Under the pieces are notes generated by a model that made no database searches, was not told the DNA's origin, and saw nothing but the letters and a program-made list of their open reading frames with translations. Made by a program: the position numbers and the translations under genes. Below, piece by piece: positions 1 through 7,129 of a stretch of DNA of 28,102 nucleotides (positions are counted from its first letter, which is position 1; every line of letters starts with the position of its first letter). This DNA is from Candidatus Saccharibacteria bacterium UBA1788 (GTDB lineage: Bacteria > Patescibacteriota > Saccharimonadia > Saccharimonadales > Saccharimonadaceae): NCBI GenBank assembly GCA_002315165.1, contig DCGC01000022.1:4568-32669 (forward strand). Reading direction: 5' to 3'.

Positions 1-9
1 CTTGTCCAA

Positions 10-18
10 ATTATATCA
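10..18 (-). promoter_or_regulatory. Extended -10 promoter for a gene beyond the left edge
   Basis: Read on the minus strand the bases are TGATATAAT, an extended -10 box. Transcription would begin about 7 bases on, near base 3, and run off the window. The gene it serves is not visible. Confidence 0.5.
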
Positions 19-66
19 CTTTCTCTGTTCGTTTTCAACCGCTAGCGGGCAAGGTATTCCCTTCCC

Positions 67-1194
67 CTAATCGCCATAACTTCCCAACGTCACATTTATT
101 GCCTTTTCCACCCCATTTCTCAAAATTTTTAGCTGCACCGTATCTCCAGGCTTATATTCGCCAGTCAAACAAGACAAAGACCCATTTTCTCCCACCTTAA
201 CCCCATTCACCTCTATAATAATATCTTTTTCCTGAATCCCAGCCTCTTCTGCCGGACTGCCCTTTGCCACAGCTGTATATTTTGACGCCGCATAAACATA
301 CGCCCCTGATTTCACCGGTAAACCATACTCCTCAGCCACCTCAGCGGTAATATTTATTGAATACACCCCAAGATACGCCCTTGCCGCCTTACCTGTCGAC
401 AACAAACTTTCCAACATGCCTTTCACGCTAGAAATCGGAATTGCAAAACCAACATTATTCGCATCAGAAGAAACTGCCGTATTTATTCCAATCACCTCGC
501 CCTGAGCATTTACCAACGGCCCACCAGAATTGCCAGCATTAATCGCCGCATCTGTCTGAATCAAATCGTTCAAAGTCTCATAACTCGAGTAGCTACTATC
601 AGTTGCTGTTATCGACCTACCTAGCCCAGACACAATCCCAGATGTCACAGTATTTTGGAATTGCCCCAATGCATTACCAATCGCAATCACTTGTTGCCCA
701 ACCATAATCGTCTTAGAGTTCCCCAAAGTCGCCTCGTCCAGCCCTGTTACATTATTAATTTTCAAAAACGCCACATCATTCAACGGATCCTCAGCTGCAA
801 TTTTCACACTATCATAAATCGTCCCATCTTCCAAAATAACTTTTATCGAATTTGCATCCTCAATCACATGTTTATTAGTTAAAACATACCCGTCGTCACT
901 CACAATTATTCCAGTCCCAGCCGCCGTCGACGTCGTCGACTGACCAAACCAGCTCATAGATCTCACTTCAGTAGTAATAGAAACTACACTCTTAGAAACA
1001 CTATTCGCGATATCGGCTATCGACCCCTCCTCGAAATTTGTAGAATTTCCATCTTTCCCCCAATCGCTACTAAAAGTAATCGGCGTATCGCCATCCATAA
1101 AATTTATAATCGACAAAGAAAGGCCAGCTCCTGACATCACAACCGCAGCTGCAACGCCAACCGGTATTATAGAATCTTTTGTTATCTTCTTCAT
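67..1194 (-). CDS. Membrane-anchored HtrA/DegP-like serine protease with PDZ domain
   Basis: This is a trypsin-like S1C protease of the HtrA/DegP/DegQ family, expected to act outside the membrane on misfolded envelope proteins. The 375-residue protein has one hydrophobic N-terminal segment (about residues 10-32) that probably anchors it. The protease domain shows the full triad: His109 in TNKHV, Asp140 in NDVAFL and Ser223 in GNSGGPL. A single C-terminal PDZ domain (about 270-372) contains the usual GSPAEEAGI and DIIIEVNG stretches. The length is normal for a one-PDZ HtrA. The start is supported by a GGAG ribosome-binding site (1200-1203) six bases upstream and a TATAAT at 1215-1220. It is divergent from ruvB. 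Family assignment is firm; the exact paralogue cannot be told. Confidence 0.95.
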   Translation of the reverse strand: MKKITKDSIIPVGVAAAVVMSGAGLSLSIINFMDGDTPITFSSDWGKDGNSTNFEEGSIADIANSVSKSVVSITTEVRSMSWFGQSTTSTAAGTGIIVSDDGYVLTNKHVIEDANSIKVILEDGTIYDSVKIAAEDPLNDVAFLKINNVTGLDEATLGNSKTIMVGQQVIAIGNALGQFQNTVTSGIVSGLGRSITATDSSYSSYETLNDLIQTDAAINAGNSGGPLVNAQGEVIGINTAVSSDANNVGFAIPISSVKGMLESLLSTGKAARAYLGVYSINITAEVAEEYGLPVKSGAYVYAASKYTAVAKGSPAEEAGIQEKDIIIEVNGVKVGENGSLSCLTGEYKPGDTVQLKILRNGVEKAINVTLGSYGD

Positions 1195-1277
1195 TTTTTC
1201 TCCAATTCTATTTTATTATATTTCCCCTCCCTAAAATAAACCTTAAAACTCCTTTTGTCTTTTTCGCTTCTTTTTTC

Positions 1278-1286
1278 TGTTATAAT
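1278..1286 (+). promoter_or_regulatory. Extended -10 promoter of ruvB
   Basis: TGTTATAAT ends nine bases before the ruvB ATG, so the transcript would have a leader of only a few bases. A TTGTCT at 1255-1260 is 20 bases upstream, too far for a normal -35 box. Confidence 0.6.
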
Positions 1287-1295
1287 CTATATATC

Positions 1296-2306
1296 ATGGG
1301 AATAGAAAGAGTTGTAGATACTACCAATCACGAAGAAGATCAAACCGAACAAGTTCTCGAACAGTCTCTTCGCCCTATGACTTTTTCCGAATATATCGGC
1401 CAAGAACGTCTAAAAACTAATCTCAAACTCGCCATCGACGCCGTCAAAAAACGCGGCGATGGCCACTCTCTGGACCACGTCCTACTTTACGGCCCTCCAG
1501 GTCTAGGCAAAACCACCATGGCTAACGTCATTGCTCACGAAATGAACGCCAATCTTCGTATTACTTCTGGCCCTGCCATTGAGCGCGCTGGCGATCTCGC
1601 TAGCATCCTCACCAATCTCCAAGACGGCGACGTTTTATTTATCGATGAAATCCACCGTCTTCGCCGCACCGTAGAAGAAATTCTCTATTCCGCAATGGAA
1701 GATTACAAGTTAGACATCGTCATCGGCAAAGGCCCAGCAGCCCGCTCCGTCCGCCTTGACCTCCCTAATTTTACCGTCATCGGCGCCACCACTCGCACCG
1801 GTTCTCTAGCTGGTCCTCTCCGCGACCGTTTCGGTATTATTCATCGTCTAGAATATTATAAAGAAAACGAAATCGAACAAATCATCAAACGTACCGCCGG
1901 CATTCTCAATACTAAAATTTCCGATGACGCCACCGCTCTTCTTTCTACCCGCTCCCGCCTTACTCCGCGTATCGCTAACCGTCTTTTTAAGCGTGTCCGC
2001 GACTATGCAGACGTTAACGGCGATGGCATCATAGATAAGCCCCTCGCAGAACAAGCTCTTTCCGTCATGGAAATCGACCACCTCGGTCTTGATCCAGCTG
2101 ATCGCAACATGCTCGAACTAATGCTCGAAAATTACGGCGATCGCCCTGTCGGTCTTACCACAATTGCCGCTCTGACCGGCGACGAACCGTCTACTATTGA
2201 AGATTATTACGAACCTTATCTTCTCCAACTGGGGCTAATTTCTCGCACCCCACGTGGTCGCATGGTCACCGAAAAAGCCAAAAAGCACCTAAACTCTATT
2301 CACTAA
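1296..2306 (+). CDS. ruvB: Holliday junction branch-migration ATPase RuvB
   Basis: RuvB is the hexameric AAA+ motor that, with RuvA, drives branch migration of Holliday junctions in recombinational repair. The 336-residue product has Walker A (GPPGLGKTT), Walker B (LFIDEIHRL), the sensor/arginine-finger stretch with GATTRTG and LRDRFG, and the C-terminal winged-helix domain ending near TPRGRM. The reading frame is open 117 bases further upstream, but that extension would be hydrophobic nonsense overlapping the promoter, so the ATG at 1296 just after TATAAT is chosen. This gives the usual RuvB length. No ribosome-binding site is seen, consistent with leaderless translation. The stop lies three bases from the stop of the convergent glycosyltransferase gene. 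Confidence 0.97.
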   Translation: MGIERVVDTTNHEEDQTEQVLEQSLRPMTFSEYIGQERLKTNLKLAIDAVKKRGDGHSLDHVLLYGPPGLGKTTMANVIAHEMNANLRITSGPAIERAGDLASILTNLQDGDVLFIDEIHRLRRTVEEILYSAMEDYKLDIVIGKGPAARSVRLDLPNFTVIGATTRTGSLAGPLRDRFGIIHRLEYYKENEIEQIIKRTAGILNTKISDDATALLSTRSRLTPRIANRLFKRVRDYADVNGDGIIDKPLAEQALSVMEIDHLGLDPADRNMLELMLENYGDRPVGLTTIAALTGDEPSTIEDYYEPYLLQLGLISRTPRGRMVTEKAKKHLNSIH

Positions 2307-2309
2307 TAC

Positions 2310-3935
2310 TTATTGCTTAACAACTTTTTTAGTGACATCAAATTTTTCCATATACTTCCCCAATATCAATCTCGTCTGTGAATAAAACGCCGCCAAACTC
2401 GTATAAACCAACGCAATTATCGGCATCAAAACCCATTGCAACAGCATCGTCACCGATTTTCCTCTCCTATATTTAGCTGGTCGCTTCGGCAACACTTTCA
2501 TAGACACAATCACCGTAATAATCAACCCTACGCACGCAATCATTTGCACCGTACTCACAACATTCGGCAAATTATATGCCACCATATGCCTAGAAGTTAA
2601 ATTCATAATCATCGGCACCCAGCCACCAAAAGCCACAATCGGTGACATGATCGCTAGCGTCACATGTCCATCAAGCAGCCTCACAAACTTCGGGAATAAT
2701 TGTAGCGCAGACATCGGTTTATCTTTTCCGAACATCCTACTTCCCACATATGCCACATCACTTGCTCCATAATCCCAACGCCTCAACTGTATAAACTGCG
2801 CCTTCAATGTTTCTCTAAACGTTTCCGACAAAACCGCGTCCTGATAAATCGGCACCCTAATTGGCAAAACCGAATAATCACCCTTAAAGTAGAACAAACT
2901 TCTCCAATATTGATGTCCGTCCTCCACAATTGTTCTCTTACTCCAATACCCCATCTGTTCCAACGCCCAAAGCGGCTGCGAATGAGACGCAAAGTTTCTC
3001 AACGTATATGGTCTCATCGTAGAAATCACATTAAAGAACGAATTAGAAATAGCAATCACCCGCATCGGAGCCGGCACGTCCCAAAGGTTATTCGTAAAAA
3101 TCGATATTGGCTGATAACTCAAGTGTTGTCTATCTTCATGCACGACGAACTCATATGCCACATAATCCAAATATCTATCGCTCATTCTATTGTCACTATC
3201 TAGCGACGTTACAATCACATTTTCCGACTTAATATGTTTTTTTGCTACATATTCCGACAATTTTTCGCCCGCATAAGTCAGATTCGGACCTTTCCCCACT
3301 ACCTCATTTTTCAAATCTTTCGGATGCTCAATAGTTAAAAAATCATAAAAATCATTTCTAAACATCTCTTTTAATGCCTTAGCATTATTCTTCATTGCTT
3401 CCCCGCCCCTTTCTTCATACGCCAACACAAAAATAATTTTCTTTTTATCAAATGTCGAAGCTTTCACCGCTTCAATCGAAGGTATCATCGTTTCCATACC
3501 TTCGTTATACGCCGCCATAATCACTGCGTGATAAATCTTGTCTGGATCAGGATAGTCCCCACGTTGAGCCACGCTCAACTTTTTTACATTATCTATATGC
3601 TCCCTAAATCCATAGCTACCATAATTTTGCCCATGCAATTTTTCATATGCTTCATGAGGTTGCTTTAAATCTTCGAACCTCTGCCTCCAATCAACTCTCT
3701 TTGCACTTTGCATCACGTTATACCCCTGTACCGTTCTAAATGCTGTCGCAATCGCCTTTACCAAAGTTAATGCAATAATTACTAATAAATAAATCGCGCC
3801 AAGCACCGGACTAAAAATCGACAATAAAAACAACAAAATCACCAAAATATAGCTTAACGCTCCAGGCAAAATCTCAAAAAATCTATATTTTTTAGTTCTC
3901 TTCCCTAACGGGATTTCTAAATCTGTTCTTGCCAT
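2310..3935 (-). CDS. Membrane glycosyltransferase, family 2 (QxxRW type)
   Basis: The 541-residue protein has two N-terminal membrane segments (about residues 25-66), a cytoplasmic GT-A domain and several C-terminal membrane segments. Within the catalytic part are a DSDN metal-binding motif (about 246-249), an ED pair in IVEDGHQYW (about 338) and QLRRW (about 383-387), the QxxRW-type motif of processive cellulose/hyaluronan-synthase-like GT2 enzymes. It probably transfers sugars from nucleotide-sugar donors to a membrane or exported glycan; the substrate is unknown. The start at 3935 overlaps the preceding stop as TAATG, implying translational coupling to the small membrane protein; an ATG four codons upstream is possible but less likely. 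Family is clear, specific function is not. Confidence 0.85.
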   Translation of the reverse strand: MARTDLEIPLGKRTKKYRFFEILPGALSYILVILLFLLSIFSPVLGAIYLLVIIALTLVKAIATAFRTVQGYNVMQSAKRVDWRQRFEDLKQPHEAYEKLHGQNYGSYGFREHIDNVKKLSVAQRGDYPDPDKIYHAVIMAAYNEGMETMIPSIEAVKASTFDKKKIIFVLAYEERGGEAMKNNAKALKEMFRNDFYDFLTIEHPKDLKNEVVGKGPNLTYAGEKLSEYVAKKHIKSENVIVTSLDSDNRMSDRYLDYVAYEFVVHEDRQHLSYQPISIFTNNLWDVPAPMRVIAISNSFFNVISTMRPYTLRNFASHSQPLWALEQMGYWSKRTIVEDGHQYWRSLFYFKGDYSVLPIRVPIYQDAVLSETFRETLKAQFIQLRRWDYGASDVAYVGSRMFGKDKPMSALQLFPKFVRLLDGHVTLAIMSPIVAFGGWVPMIMNLTSRHMVAYNLPNVVSTVQMIACVGLIITVIVSMKVLPKRPAKYRRGKSVTMLLQWVLMPIIALVYTSLAAFYSQTRLILGKYMEKFDVTKKVVKQ

Positions 3936-4300
3936 TAGTTTCCCCAAACCAATCTAATCATCAGAAGCGTCATCGCGATCATAATCCCAATCGTCAAACC
4001 CAAAAATACTATCGCAGCTCCTCTGCCTTTTTTTTCAAATATTCTTACAGCAAGCATATTATGTAAAACCCCAAAAATCACCGCCGCTATCGGATATACC
4101 AACATCGCATTCCATGCTCCGTTTCTATATCCTCTAGAGATATCATCATATCCGATTCTTAACACCGATCCATCCGGATCTAAAATCAAAATTGAATAGA
4201 CAAACAAAAATACACCCAAAATGAGTGTAATAACCATACAAATCAAAAGACCTTTGTCTTCTTTGTAGATTTGTTTTATTGTTTCTTTCAAACTTTTCAT
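3935..4300 (-). CDS. Small three-helix membrane protein upstream of the glycosyltransferase
   Basis: I do not recognise this 121-residue protein. It has a short charged N-terminus (MKSLKETIKQIYKEDK) followed by three hydrophobic segments, at about residues 18-37, 68-88 and 95-117. An upstream in-frame extension runs into the tRNA-Thr gene and is rejected. The start at 4300 lies 14 bases after the encoded CCA end of tRNA-Thr, with no clear ribosome-binding site and no separate promoter seen, so the message probably comes from the tRNA transcript by processing. TAATG coupling to the glycosyltransferase suggests that the two work together, perhaps as a subunit of the synthase. Confidence 0.75.
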   Translation of the reverse strand: MKSLKETIKQIYKEDKGLLICMVITLILGVFLFVYSILILDPDGSVLRIGYDDISRGYRNGAWNAMLVYPIAAVIFGVLHNMLAVRIFEKKGRGAAIVFLGLTIGIMIAMTLLMIRLVWGN

Positions 4301-4314
4301 ACTGTCTTTGCTGC

Positions 4315-4390
4315 TGGAGCCGTTGACTGGGGTCGAACCAGCGACCTGCTCGTTACGAATGAGCTGCTCTGCCAACTGAGCTACAACGGC
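4315..4390 (-). tRNA. tRNA-Thr (anticodon CGT)
   Basis: The minus strand folds as a full cloverleaf with acceptor GCCGTTG/CAACGGC, discriminator T and encoded CCA. The anticodon loop TTCGTAA gives CGT, reading the Thr codon ACG. The T-loop is TTCGACC. The last anticodon-stem pair (31-39) is an A-C mismatch, a slight oddity. Confidence 0.95.
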
Positions 4391-4398
4391 ACAAAATA

Positions 4399-4475
4399 TG
4401 GCGGATCCGACGAGACTCGAACTCGCGACCTCTGCCGTGACAGGGCAGCGCTCTAACCAACTGAGCTACGAATCC
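4399..4475 (-). tRNA. tRNA-Asp (anticodon GTC)
   Basis: A 77-base cloverleaf on the minus strand. The acceptor stem is GGATTCG/CGGATCC, with discriminator G and encoded CCA. Anticodon stem CTGCC/GGCAG closes loop CTGTCAC, anticodon GTC for Asp. It follows a consensus promoter and lies eight bases upstream of tRNA-Thr. Confidence 0.97.
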
Positions 4476-4485
4476 ACCTAGATTT

Positions 4486-4514
4486 ATTATATACCAAGTT
4501 CCGTTTTTGTGCAA
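4486..4514 (-). promoter_or_regulatory. Consensus promoter of the tRNA-Asp/Thr transcript
   Basis: On the minus strand, TTGCAC (4509-4514) and TATAAT (4486-4491) are separated by 17 bases, ending about 10 bases before tRNA-Asp. This sigma-70-type promoter probably also feeds the downstream membrane protein and glycosyltransferase genes, since no terminator intervenes. Confidence 0.75.
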
Positions 4515-4518
4515 CACT

Positions 4519-4593
4519 TGGTGCGGGTATGGAGAGTCGGACTCCAATCTCATCCTTGGGAAGGATATATAATAGCCGTTATACGATACCCGC
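4519..4593 (-). tRNA. tRNA-Gly (anticodon CCC)
   Basis: A 75-base minus-strand cloverleaf has acceptor GCGGGTA/TACCCGC, discriminator A and encoded CCA. Stem TATCC/GGATG closes loop TTCCCAA, anticodon CCC, reading GGG. Two oddities stand out: the D-stem is weak (G-U, U-A, A-U, then a U-U mismatch), and the T-loop is TCCGACT, with C rather than U at position 55. Confidence 0.9.
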
Positions 4594-4602
4594 GTATAAA
4601 TT

Positions 4603-4611
4603 ATTATATCA
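4603..4611 (-). promoter_or_regulatory. Extended -10 promoter of tRNA-Gly
   Basis: TGATATAAT on the minus strand ends nine bases before tRNA-Gly. It overlaps the last codons' vicinity of the foldase gene, so the tRNA cluster can be transcribed independently of that gene. Confidence 0.6.
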
Positions 4612-4613
4612 CA

Positions 4614-5618
4614 CTACTCCTCGCTAAGTGTGATATATTCCTTAATTTTTCCCTCTTCTTTCACTTTCTCAAACTTCTTTCTAAACTCTGTAAAATCAAT
4701 TTTTAACGACGAATAGTTTACTTCCGTAGCAGTTTTGGATGTTAATTTTACAAAATAATATCCATCACCATTGCTCGAAACAAACCTTCCACTTTGCTGC
4801 CCCGCTTCCAATTTCATCGCCATTATCGACCTTCCGCCGTCCACGTTCGTATTGCTAACCAATACCCCAGTCTCCTCATACACCACATCCTCACCCAATT
4901 TATTCGCAATTTCCGCATAAGACACCCCCTGCGCAATCAACGCTTCTACCTTCCCCGCTACCTCATTCGCTTTTACGTCAATTTCTTTCGACACTTTCAT
5001 TTTCATAATAGAAAGATATAACATCCTCTCATATTCTTTTTTAGATAATCCAAAATTATCATTCAAAACCTTCAAAAAGCTCTCCTCGCTCGTCTCCGTT
5101 CCGCCCACATTGCGATGCTCATCAAACATCGCCTTAATTTCTTCGTCGGTAACTTCAATCCCAGTTTCTTCTCCCAATTTTTCTGCATAGGAATATTCCT
5201 CGACGCTCGTCAATTCCGACCTCTTATATTCATCTTTCAATTCCTCAGAATCTGTATCATTTCCTAGCTGACCGGCCTGTTGTTCGACCGCCTTAACGCT
5301 ACTTTTATAAAACATCAGATAATCAGAAAACAAAACTTTCTCACCATCAACATTCGCTACCGGCAACGGCACAATCCTAGTCACACGATATAAAACATCC
5401 CAGCTCGACTGCGCTTTATACAAAGCAAACCACCCACCAACTATAATCAACACCAAAGCCACTGCAGAAACAATAATCGTATTAAACACTAATTTATGTT
5501 TAGCATATTGCAGAGGATATTTGAATTTTCTCCCCCTCGCCAAAACTTCCTCGCGGCGTTGGTCGACTTTTTCCTGCTCAGTCCTCTTATCTTCTTTTTT
5601 ACGATTATTTTTTTTCAT
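4614..5618 (-). CDS. Membrane-anchored SurA/PrsA-like foldase
   Basis: The 334-residue protein has a very basic N-terminus, one membrane segment (about residues 46-66) and a long extracytoplasmic region. That region resembles SurA_N/PrsA chaperones: a VANVDGEKVLFSDYL start typical of SurA N-terminal domains, a helical charged middle, then a parvulin-like stretch (GVSYAEIANKLGED through a VSSNGDGYYFVKL strand). The parvulin part looks degenerate, so prolyl isomerase activity is uncertain and a pure chaperone role is likely. It starts with a 4-base ATGA overlap with the upstream PH-domain gene, forming a two-gene operon. It probably helps fold exported proteins, complementing the HtrA protease nearby. 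Confidence 0.75.
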   Translation of the reverse strand: MKKNNRKKEDKRTEQEKVDQRREEVLARGRKFKYPLQYAKHKLVFNTIIVSAVALVLIIVGGWFALYKAQSSWDVLYRVTRIVPLPVANVDGEKVLFSDYLMFYKSSVKAVEQQAGQLGNDTDSEELKDEYKRSELTSVEEYSYAEKLGEETGIEVTDEEIKAMFDEHRNVGGTETSEESFLKVLNDNFGLSKKEYERMLYLSIMKMKVSKEIDVKANEVAGKVEALIAQGVSYAEIANKLGEDVVYEETGVLVSNTNVDGGRSIMAMKLEAGQQSGRFVSSNGDGYYFVKLTSKTATEVNYSSLKIDFTEFRKKFEKVKEEGKIKEYITLSEE

Positions 5619-6097
5619 AATCTATTTTTACCGATTTCCTTTTCCATTTCATTATAAACTTTCTCCGGCGAAGAAACCATACTAAACTTAATTTCACCCC
5701 CGTCAGTGTTCAAAATAATCGTCCCATAATTAAATATTTTACCCATCATTCCAACATGATACGCACTAGAAATAATTTTATCAAACTCGATATCTATCAT
5801 CGATTTCTTAAAAATTCCCTTCTGCATAATTTGCCTAATTCTCTGATTCGTCACAATATAAACGGAAAAATACCACATAACATACACATATCCAGCCCCA
5901 ATTATCCCAAACACAAAACAGCCCAGCGTCACAAGAAACATATTTTCCACCCCTCTAAACAAATTCCATATCACTAGTCCAACCGCCACCATAATCAAAA
6001 GAAAAAGTAACCCTCGCCTCGCGGTCAAAATACTTCGCCTAAACACCAATTTCACTTTTTCATCATCACGTTGTCCTTCAAATTGTAATCCGCTCAT
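5615..6097 (-). CDS. PH-domain membrane protein (bPH_2/YdbS-like)
   Basis: The 160-residue protein starts with a soluble segment, then a pair of hydrophobic helices (about residues 28-74). It continues with a bacterial pleckstrin-homology-like region recognisable by YIVTNQRIRQI, the strand I-D-I-E-F-D-K-I, and GTIILNTDGG. Proteins of this build occur as uncharacterised envelope proteins in many bacteria. The chosen ATG at 6097 lies exactly six bases after a TATAAT, so the mRNA is probably leaderless. Eighteen further upstream codons are open but would cover the promoter. The stop is TGA, which argues for the standard genetic code. Confidence 0.8.
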   Translation of the reverse strand: MSGLQFEGQRDDEKVKLVFRRSILTARRGLLFLLIMVAVGLVIWNLFRGVENMFLVTLGCFVFGIIGAGYVYVMWYFSVYIVTNQRIRQIMQKGIFKKSMIDIEFDKIISSAYHVGMMGKIFNYGTIILNTDGGEIKFSMVSSPEKVYNEMEKEIGKNRL

Positions 6098-6103
6098 GCT
6101 CCG

Positions 6104-6112
6104 ATTATAACA
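6104..6112 (-). promoter_or_regulatory. Extended -10 promoter of the PH-domain operon
   Basis: TGTTATAAT on the minus strand, six bases before the ATG at 6097. Its expected -35 area coincides with the -10 box of the divergent tRNA-Arg, so it must work through the extended -10 alone. Confidence 0.65.
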
Positions 6113-6118
6113 TATTTG

Positions 6119-6127
6119 TGCTATAAT
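6119..6127 (+). promoter_or_regulatory. Extended -10 promoter of tRNA-Arg
   Basis: TGCTATAAT, preceded by TG (TGTGCTATAAT), ends nine bases before tRNA-Arg. The same TGTGCTATAAT occurs before three other genes in this window (minus-strand 7050, plus-strand 7118 and 27076). Confidence 0.65.
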
Positions 6128-6136
6128 ATCTCCACT

Positions 6137-6212
6137 GGTCCGGTAGCTCAATGGATAGAGCAGTTCCGTCCTAAGGAAAAGGTTGTGCGTTCGACTCGCA
6201 CCCGGATCACCA
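6137..6212 (+). tRNA. tRNA-Arg (anticodon CCT)
   Basis: A 76-base cloverleaf with acceptor GGTCCGG/CCGGATC, discriminator A and encoded CCA. The anticodon loop GTCCTAA gives CCT, reading AGG. T-stem GTGCG/CGCAC closes loop TTCGACT. The 27-43 pair is a G-A mismatch. Confidence 0.95.
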
Positions 6213-6216
6213 AAAA

Positions 6217-6238
6217 AGACCCTTCAGGTCTATTTTTT
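6217..6238 (+). terminator. Intrinsic terminator of tRNA-Arg
   Basis: Stem AGACC/GGTCT around loop CTTCA, followed by ATTTTTT, begins five bases after the tRNA CCA. Confidence 0.8.
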
Positions 6239-6250
6239 ATCCAAGAAAAT

Positions 6251-6270
6251 CCCCCAACCGAAGTTGGGGG
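6251..6270 (-). terminator. Terminator hairpin after the unknown gene at 6291-6884
   Basis: CCCCCAAC/GTTGGGGG is an eight-pair stem with a four-base loop. Read on the minus strand it is followed by ATTTTCTT, so it most likely ends the unknown gene's transcript. It may also back up the tRNA-Arg terminator. Confidence 0.65.
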
Positions 6271-6290
6271 TTTCCCGTTAGAAAGCCTTC

Positions 6291-6884
6291 TTAGTTTCGC
6301 GCAACCCTTGCAATCCTGATGTCGATGTCTCCGCTTCCGTCGTTATCATCTACGACAACTAAGAAACGCGGCCTCGGGCAAAATGCCCTCAGGAATGTCT
6401 TGTCAATCACACCCTGATGTCCCATCGCATCCATCAATTTTGCCCAATCGTACTCATCATTTTGAGTTTCCAAGATATACTTAGAACCTTTTTTCTTGAT
6501 GGGATTGTGCATGTTCCCCACTCCATTTTCATAGAACGAGAAGCCATCATCAGATTCAAACAAGTCTTCACCTGCTGCCTGATACGGGCTGACAACATCG
6601 TGCACGACAATCTTTCTCCCCTGTTCAGAGTATTTACATACCGGAACAAGGATAGCCAACAAGTCCGCCAGTCTTAAGCCGAAATCCGGATCATTCTGAA
6701 TTGCCAATATGAGCGAATTTCTCTCGCCAACATAAGCAACCTCGTTTTTGGCGTAAACGGCATAACCCATTCTATCGCCAAATCTCTTCTGAATTTCAAC
6801 CGCTTTTTCCTGGTCTTCCATTGCAAGAAGCATATGGAAGAAACTGTTGCTCGGACAGAGTCCTTCATCCTCAAACATTGCCAT
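6291..6884 (-). CDS. Unknown 197-residue protein with strong promoter and long structured leader
   Basis: I do not recognise this protein. It is soluble-looking, without signal peptide or membrane segments, mixed alpha/beta, with an acidic N-terminus (MAMFEDEGLCPSNSFF), a basic KKKGSK patch near residue 130, and a C-terminus containing VVVDDNDGSGDIDIRI. The start at 6884 is set by a strong ribosome-binding site, GGAGGTAAG, seven to eight bases upstream; an in-frame ATG at 6917 lacks one. It stands alone between its own promoter (7050-7078) and a terminator (6251-6270). The roughly 160-base leader holds three hairpins. Such an arrangement differs from the leaderless genes around it and suggests post-transcriptional control or high expression. 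Confidence 0.75.
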   Translation of the reverse strand: MAMFEDEGLCPSNSFFHMLLAMEDQEKAVEIQKRFGDRMGYAVYAKNEVAYVGERNSLILAIQNDPDFGLRLADLLAILVPVCKYSEQGRKIVVHDVVSPYQAAGEDLFESDDGFSFYENGVGNMHNPIKKKGSKYILETQNDEYDWAKLMDAMGHQGVIDKTFLRAFCPRPRFLVVVDDNDGSGDIDIRIARVARN

Positions 6885-6940
6885 AAAACTTACCTCCGCG
6901 TTTTTGCTCGCCAGCATAAAATAATAACCGCAAGCTTACC

Positions 6941-6984
6941 GATGCGGCTTAAAAACGCTCGAAAAAGCCCTTTTAAGCCGCATC
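6941..6984 (-). promoter_or_regulatory. Long hairpin in the leader of the unknown gene
   Basis: GATGCGGCTTAAAA (6941-6954) and TTTTAAGCCGCATC (6971-6984) form a perfect 14-pair stem with a 16-base loop, about 57 bases upstream of the start codon. No U-run follows it, so it is not a simple terminator. Two smaller inverted repeats (7024-7042 and 7002-7020) precede it in the same leader. Confidence 0.7.
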
Positions 6985-7049
6985 ATTCCGCGAAGAAAGA
7001 TACTTTCTAACAGTTAAAGTTCTATAAGTCCTATCGACTTATCTACTAC

Positions 7050-7078
7050 ATTATAGCACACATTTTATTTTTTGTCAA
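7050..7078 (-). promoter_or_regulatory. Full-consensus promoter of the unknown gene
   Basis: On the minus strand, TTGACA (7073-7078), a 17-base spacer ending TGTGC, and TATAAT (7050-7055): a perfect sigma-70 consensus and the strongest promoter in the window. Confidence 0.9.
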
Positions 7079-7093
7079 GCATAAGCTATCTTA

Positions 7094-7123
7094 TTGTCCG
7101 CTTTTCTTCATCTGTGCTATAAT
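7094..7123 (+). promoter_or_regulatory. Promoter of the amino-acid ABC importer operon
   Basis: TTGTCC (7094-7099), an 18-base spacer and TGTGCTATAAT (-10 at 7118-7123). The start codon at 7130 is six bases after the -10 box, predicting a leaderless mRNA. Confidence 0.7.
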
Positions 7124-7129
7124 TAACTT

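Noticed and set aside
39..48. The palindrome CCGCTAGCGG as an operator
   Set aside because: It is a single short palindrome with no second copy at a promoter; it only gains interest through its overlap with the variable-repeat end sequence.
1179..1295. An N-terminal extension of RuvB
   Set aside because: The in-frame extension is hydrophobic, covers the TATAAT promoter and overlaps the htrA start; RuvB normally begins where the ATG at 1296 places it.
4301..4375. A longer start for the small membrane protein
   Set aside because: The extra codons lie inside tRNA-Thr.
6291..6884. Horizontal transfer of the unknown gene from its codon use
   Set aside because: The codon differences from + strand genes match the general strand skew seen in other minus-strand genes.
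6885..6917. The upstream ATG at 6917 for the unknown gene
   Set aside because: The ATG at 6884 has a strong GGAGGTAAG site at the right distance; the upstream one has none.
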